Source: RGIG7300 sp045657645 (GTDB lineage: Bacteria > Bacillota > Clostridia > Oscillospirales > CAG-272). Taken from it: a DNA stretch of 18,963 bases. A program made the position numbers and the translations under genes. Positions 15,577 through 18,963 of this stretch are shown here, piece by piece (positions within the stretch are counted from its first letter, which is position 1; each line of letters opens with the position of its first letter). Location of the stretch: assembly GCA_045657645.1 (NCBI GenBank), contig JAZOTL010000122.1, forward strand, positions 1-18,963, in the 5' to 3' direction. The notes beneath the pieces are model-generated. The model was not told where the DNA came from, ran no database searches, and saw only the letters and a program-made list of their open reading frames with translations.

Positions 15577-16312
15577 AGCGATATCCTTTCTTTTTCTTTA
15601 CTGAATCAAAGTTGGGTATGCTTCCCAGTATAGGATAGGGATAGCTCTTTACAAGGTCTTCTTCGCTCTTAATACGAACGTCAAGCATATCAATAACGAA
15701 AACTATTACAAGTGTAAGCAAAGCACCTACGAAAAATCCGATAACCACGTTACGTGCAATATTATTGCCGTTAGAGGGTGCTGTAGGTTTTTCAGCGCCG
15801 CTTGCTATGCGCAAAGAGTCAATTTCGGTAACGTTGAATATCTTTTTGGGAGCACATTCCTCAAATACACACGCCAAGGCATAGGAAACCTCGGGATCAG
15901 CAGTAGTAACAGAAAAATCAAACAAGTATGTATCTTCGGTTGCATTATACGAAATGCAGTTTGCCAGCATCTTATCGTTATAAGGATACTTCTTTGAAAG
16001 CTCAGGATATTTTTCTACGTATGTTTTAGCCATATCCTTGTAGAAGGCAGGAGTCTGTAATAATTCCATCTGGTTCTTAATTACCTTAAGAGCCCAGTTT
16101 ACCTCGTACATATTCTGTGTGATATTCTGATCTTCATTTTTGTCATTTGATGTAACGAACAGGGTTACATCCGCGGTATATTGCTCTGTATACGTAACCT
16201 TACTGTACACACCCAAAGCGGATGCACAGATAGCAGCTACAATAGCTATAATCCACCAACGCTTTGCAAATAAGCGAAGCAGATCCATTAGATTTATCTC
16301 TCTTTCCTCCAT
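15563..16312 (-). CDS. Wzz/CapA-type polysaccharide co-polymerase, BY-kinase activator
   Basis: 249 aa. Gram-positive type chain-length determinant. Layout: short cytosolic head with INLMDLLRLFAKRWW (6-20), first membrane helix (~18-38), an outer domain of ~145 residues, a proline-rich stretch with PTAPS (176-180), second membrane helix (~188-208), then a cytosolic tail with 'VRIKSEEDLVKSYPYPILGSIP' (212-233) that in relatives contacts and activates the kinase. The last residues KKKKGYRYGRN carry a short Gly-Tyr motif echoing the kinase tail. AAGGAG lies 6 nt before ATG, and a perfect SigA promoter lies just upstream. It is the first gene of the pair. Confidence 0.92.
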   Translation of the reverse strand: MEEREINLMDLLRLFAKRWWIIAIVAAICASALGVYSKVTYTEQYTADVTLFVTSNDKNEDQNITQNMYEVNWALKVIKNQMELLQTPAFYKDMAKTYVEKYPELSKKYPYNDKMLANCISYNATEDTYLFDFSVTTADPEVSYALACVFEECAPKKIFNVTEIDSLRIASGAEKPTAPSNGNNIARNVVIGFFVGALLTLVIVFVIDMLDVRIKSEEDLVKSYPYPILGSIPNFDSVKKKKGYRYGRN

Positions 16313-16345
16313 AACTATCTCCTTGTATGTATTTATAATAATATA

Positions 16346-16374
16346 ATTATATCACGGGTAATTTTTGCTGTCAA
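16346..16374 (-). promoter_or_regulatory. Perfect-consensus SigA promoter for the CapA-BY-kinase operon
   Basis: On the minus strand: -35 TTGACA (16374-16369), 17-base spacer, -10 TATAAT (16351-16346). Both hexamers match 6/6. Expected start near 16339, about 27 bases before the ATG. Confidence 0.9.
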
Positions 16375-16409
16375 CACAAAAAATTATCTAATTCGACACT
16401 TCAGCACCA

Positions 16410-17783
16410 TTATGAAAGGCCTTTGATTTTTTTGCCATATGAAGCCATCATACTTGCAGCAGCACTTCTTGTTGTTGCTCCCTTAGGATTAAACTGGCCC
16501 TTATCATTTCCTGCGCATATTCCCTTTTCAACAGCCCAGGCAACAGCAGGACGTGCATACTGTGAAATAGTCTTCCAATCACTAAAGCGGTTGCAAGTAT
16601 TAACGTTAGATGCAGGCTTGCCTGAAAGGAAGGTGGTGTAATTATAAAGTATCACAGCCATATCCTGACGTGTAATGTTTGCGTTAGGGGAGAAGTGACC
16701 GTTGCCCGTACCGTTTACAATTGCCTTTGAACTTGCCCAAGCAACATAAGGAGCGTACCAAGCATTGGCCGGAACATCCTTAAAGGGGGTTGTGGTATAA
16801 GCAGAAGTATCTATACCTGCAACAGCACCGATAAGCGTAACTGCCATAGCTCTTGAAAGGGCTTTGTTTGGCATAAAGGTATTGTCGGAGCTTCCGTTGA
16901 TTATTCCGTTATAATAACAGAACTTGAGAGAATCATAATACCAGGCGGTGCTTCTGACATCCTTGAACAGCGCTGTTGAATAGCCAAAAGTTGTTCCTGA
17001 AATAAACATTTCGGCCTCTGCTGCACGCCTTTTTACAAGACCCGGCAGTACCTGTCCGCCCGCTTTGCAGAACCTTCCGAAACCGGAACGAATTGCATCA
17101 GGATTTGATTTTTCCGCACCGTTAATGAGTATCGTTTTTAATTCAAAATCACCGTACTTTGAGTTGTGCCATAAATCACCCAAATTATATGTAAGTGAAA
17201 CAAGAGCATCAAACTGCTTTTGAGTTACGGGGATTCTGTTTTCTATAAGGAAGATATGTACATATCTTTCATGGTACGCAAGCTCTTCAAGTAAGAGCTG
17301 CGCTGCCTGTGCTTCGGTTATGCCATTAGGATATTCCCCTTCTTTACATTGGGTACCATAGCCTATGGTCCATTGGTAGTTATCCCAATATGCGTATGCA
17401 GAAAAGCCTTCATAGCTCTTTATAAGGTTAAGACCTGCAGCACTCAATTTCAGGTCACCGATAGCGGCCTTGTATGCATAATCAAGGCTTATCCAACCTG
17501 CTTGCCCACAGTAGAGTATTCTACCCCAGGATCCGCTTATTTCCCTTATCTTTACATTACTGCCTATAGGAATAGAACCTATAATAGTTGCCGAAGCATT
17601 TGGTTTTGCACGTACGTTCAGCTTTTTTGCAGTTACTATGTATCTGCCAGTACCGGCAGCACTTTTCATTGCAGTTACACTAACCGTACCTTGTGCTGTT
17701 TCATCTTGAGCCGCAATAGGCAAACAGACTGATACCGCCATAAGCAGTACCAATAAGATGGACAGCATTCTTTTGAAAATCAT
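16410..17783 (-). CDS. Secreted GH24-type lysozyme with SH3 and three SLH domains
   Basis: 457 aa from the ATG at 17783, 6 nt after AAGGAGG; a longer frame runs into the upstream gene. Domains in order: signal peptide (~1-25; FKRM, then a hydrophobic run, then PIAAQ); bacterial SH3 domain (~48-104, with LNVRAKP); T4-type lysozyme domain (~112-262) with E125, D134 and T139 in place of the T4 E-D-T triad and WTIGYGT (138-144); three SLH repeats at ~272-322, 333-382 and 398-449 (FKDVRSTAWY, FKDVPANAWY, then the more divergent FSDWKTISQY). It should cut peptidoglycan while held to the wall polymer. The SLH repeats make this a host wall enzyme rather than a phage endolysin. No clear terminator precedes the capA promoter. 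Confidence 0.92.
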   Translation of the reverse strand: MIFKRMLSILLVLLMAVSVCLPIAAQDETAQGTVSVTAMKSAAGTGRYIVTAKKLNVRAKPNASATIIGSIPIGSNVKIREISGSWGRILYCGQAGWISLDYAYKAAIGDLKLSAAGLNLIKSYEGFSAYAYWDNYQWTIGYGTQCKEGEYPNGITEAQAAQLLLEELAYHERYVHIFLIENRIPVTQKQFDALVSLTYNLGDLWHNSKYGDFELKTILINGAEKSNPDAIRSGFGRFCKAGGQVLPGLVKRRAAEAEMFISGTTFGYSTALFKDVRSTAWYYDSLKFCYYNGIINGSSDNTFMPNKALSRAMAVTLIGAVAGIDTSAYTTTPFKDVPANAWYAPYVAWASSKAIVNGTGNGHFSPNANITRQDMAVILYNYTTFLSGKPASNVNTCNRFSDWKTISQYARPAVAWAVEKGICAGNDKGQFNPKGATTRSAAASMMASYGKKIKGLS

Positions 17784-17796
17784 CAAAAACCTCCTT
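17784..17796 (-). promoter_or_regulatory. Strong ribosome binding site that decides the lysozyme start
   Basis: AAGGAGG (17796-17790) with 6 nt to ATG at 17783. The upstream gene's TGA stop is only 14 nt before the ATG, so the two are probably translated from one message. Confidence 0.85.
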
Positions 17797-17810
17797 GTCA
17801 CTCCTTGACA
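17791..17810 (-). repeat. Imperfect 10-bp tandem duplication carrying the ribosome binding site
   Basis: Plus-strand 17791-17800 and 17801-17810 differ at one base. On the minus strand each gives an AAGGAG; the first codes the last residues of the upstream gene, the second is the lysozyme ribosome site. TGTCA/TGACA also form a 5-bp stem with an AGGAG loop. Confidence 0.6.
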
Positions 17811-18963
17811 GGTACAGTATACCTCGCACCGGGAGCTACATTTCCGTTTACATAGAAATCCATAATATTTCCGTCCTCCTGCATATTGTCTGACCACTTA
17901 TAGCAGAAGTTTATCTTATCTTTCATTCCAAGAGACTCTCTCGGAATTTTAACGGTCATAATATTGACCGAAAGATCAAGCTTAATATCGCCGACGTTTT
18001 CAAAATTCCAACCGCCAACGCTGCGTCTTACTACTCTTTCGTAGCAATCCACATAGTAGTTAAATCCTTCCCAATTAGGCTTTGTATCATCAGTTGCGAT
18101 AAATAAACGCATCCAGTTGTCCTTTTTGGGCAGGGTAAGCTCCTGCTGACACTTAACTCTGAAGTATAGATACTCATCGTCAAACGCAACCTTACATTCA
18201 ACAACGTTGTTTCGATCGGTATCATTAAAATAATGAGTACCATTCCAACCGTCATTTTTGCGGTAAGGAGCTGTATTGTTATAGAAGGTGTGGGGTGTAA
18301 TATCCTTCCAAGCAGGATCGTTTGAATGGATATCTATAGTAGCGCGGTGGTTTTCAGCCACGGGAGCATTTACACCCTTAAAGCGGCGAATGTTTGCCGC
18401 AAGCTGATAATAGTAGTAATCCTTTAATGCACCCTTTGTAGGTTCAACGTCTCTTGAAAATTCGTTGTTATACTGGTCAGGGAATGCATTGGGAGAATCC
18501 TGCCATACGGGATGTCTGCCCGCTACCCATTCATTATAACCGGTTACAAAGATGATATCCGGGTCACAAGCTATAGCATGGTCCCACTGCTCCTGGAAAT
18601 TAAGGCCGTAGAATACCGCATTTTCGGTTTCTGCATTTACTGTAACCTTTTCCCCTGCTCTCTCATAGGAGTAGCTGTAATTGGGATCGGTTGTATGATT
18701 TCTACCAAAAACTCCGCCGCGTATATCGTTCATGGGAACAAGTCCATGTACGCTTGCGTTCTGCGCCACGCCAACGGTCATCTGTTCAAAACCACCGTCT
18801 GCCTTAGGTGCATAGCCTGCCTGAGGACAGGTAGATAACCAACCCCAGCTATCATCAGTAGGTGATTTTTCGGTAAAGTAGAGGGGATCGTTTCTACGGA
18901 AGGTAAAGAAATCAAGAATTTCGTTATCAAGCTTTCTTCCTGTTTCAAAGGCTTCTTTAAATC
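17798..18963 (-). CDS. GH99/GH71-like glycanase with CBM9-like domain, C-terminal part (start lies beyond the window)
   Basis: The frame is open to position 18961, giving 387 visible residues with no start in the window; the methionine at 18781 is internal. The visible barrel part has DDSWGWLSTCP, then IIFVTGYNEWVAGR (visible residues ~136-149) with an N-E-W of the type used as acid/base in clan A barrels, then NNEFSRDVEPTKGALKDYYYYQLAANIRRFKG, which resembles GH99/GH71-like or WbsX-like proteins. From ~208 to the end is a beta-sandwich with 'FDDEYLYFRVKC' and 'NWMRLFIATDD', similar to CBM9-like binding domains. Likely secreted polysaccharide hydrolase; substrate unknown. It is transcribed ahead of, and probably with, the lysozyme gene. 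Confidence 0.75.
   Translation of the reverse strand, partial: FKEAFETGRKLDNEILDFFTFRRNDPLYFTEKSPTDDSWGWLSTCPQAGYAPKADGGFEQMTVGVAQNASVHGLVPMNDIRGGVFGRNHTTDPNYSYSYERAGEKVTVNAETENAVFYGLNFQEQWDHAIACDPDIIFVTGYNEWVAGRHPVWQDSPNAFPDQYNNEFSRDVEPTKGALKDYYYYQLAANIRRFKGVNAPVAENHRATIDIHSNDPAWKDITPHTFYNNTAPYRKNDGWNGTHYFNDTDRNNVVECKVAFDDEYLYFRVKCQQELTLPKKDNWMRLFIATDDTKPNWEGFNYYVDCYERVVRRSVGGWNFENVGDIKLDLSVNIMTVKIPRESLGMKDKINFCYKWSDNMQEDGNIMDFYVNGNVAPGARYTVPVKE

Noticed and set aside
16375..16409. Possible terminator after the lysozyme gene
   Set aside because: No stem of useful length before the T run on the minus strand; transcription may continue into capA.

Overview
The window looks like part of the chromosome of an endospore-forming member of the Clostridia (low-GC, Gram-positive type). 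The evidence is a YunB-family sporulation protein, an HPr protein, a CapA/CapB-type (Wzz plus BY-kinase) polysaccharide pair, SLH-domain wall anchoring, strong AGGAGG-type ribosome binding sites and consensus SigA promoters. No plasmid, phage, transposon, tRNA, rRNA or CRISPR feature is visible. Gene density is high, and no gap exceeds about 180 bases. The organism cannot be named from this sequence.

Layout. (1) Positions 1-1238 (+) hold the C-terminal part of a secreted-type beta-propeller glycoside-hydrolase-like protein, ending at a bidirectional terminator. (2) Positions 1270-8616 (-) are a long run of co-directional genes, in transcription order: rimM, trmD, an O-antigen-ligase-like membrane protein, two tandem DUF4330-type single-pass proteins, HPr (own promoter and terminator), then uvrC, rsmD and coaD. 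Genes in both blocks are tightly packed, with 1-14 nt overlaps and several GTG/TTG starts. (3) Positions 8723-11500 (+) are a three-gene overlapping operon: a MoxR-type AAA+ ATPase, a DUF58 protein and a small membrane protein with a DUF4129-like tail. It has a near-consensus promoter and a strong terminator. (4) Positions 11547-14085 (-) encode a tandem class II aldolase and a metal-dependent amidohydrolase. (5) Positions 14147-14764 (+) encode YunB. (6) Positions 14800-16312 (-) encode a Wzz/CapA-type activator and a BY-kinase with a tyrosine-rich tail, behind a perfect-consensus promoter. (7) Positions 16410-18963 (-) encode a lysozyme with SH3 and three SLH domains, preceded by the C-terminal part of a GH99/GH71-like glycanase with a CBM9-like domain.

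Themes. Housekeeping functions (CoA synthesis, rRNA and tRNA methylation, ribosome maturation, nucleotide excision repair, carbon regulation) are interleaved with envelope functions (polysaccharide polymerisation or ligation, chain-length control by tyrosine kinase, wall-anchored muramidase) and carbohydrate-active enzymes at both window edges. Several annotated starts differ from the longest open frame because a clear Shine-Dalgarno sequence lies inside that frame (uvrC, rimM, trmD, both DUF4330 genes, amidohydrolase, yunB, lysozyme).

No gene set here can be called a new system with confidence. The best candidates for a closer look are the O-antigen-ligase/DUF4330/DUF4330 cluster, the MoxR-DUF58-DUF4129-like operon without a transglutaminase, the aldolase with a degenerate second domain, and the SLH-anchored lysozyme.
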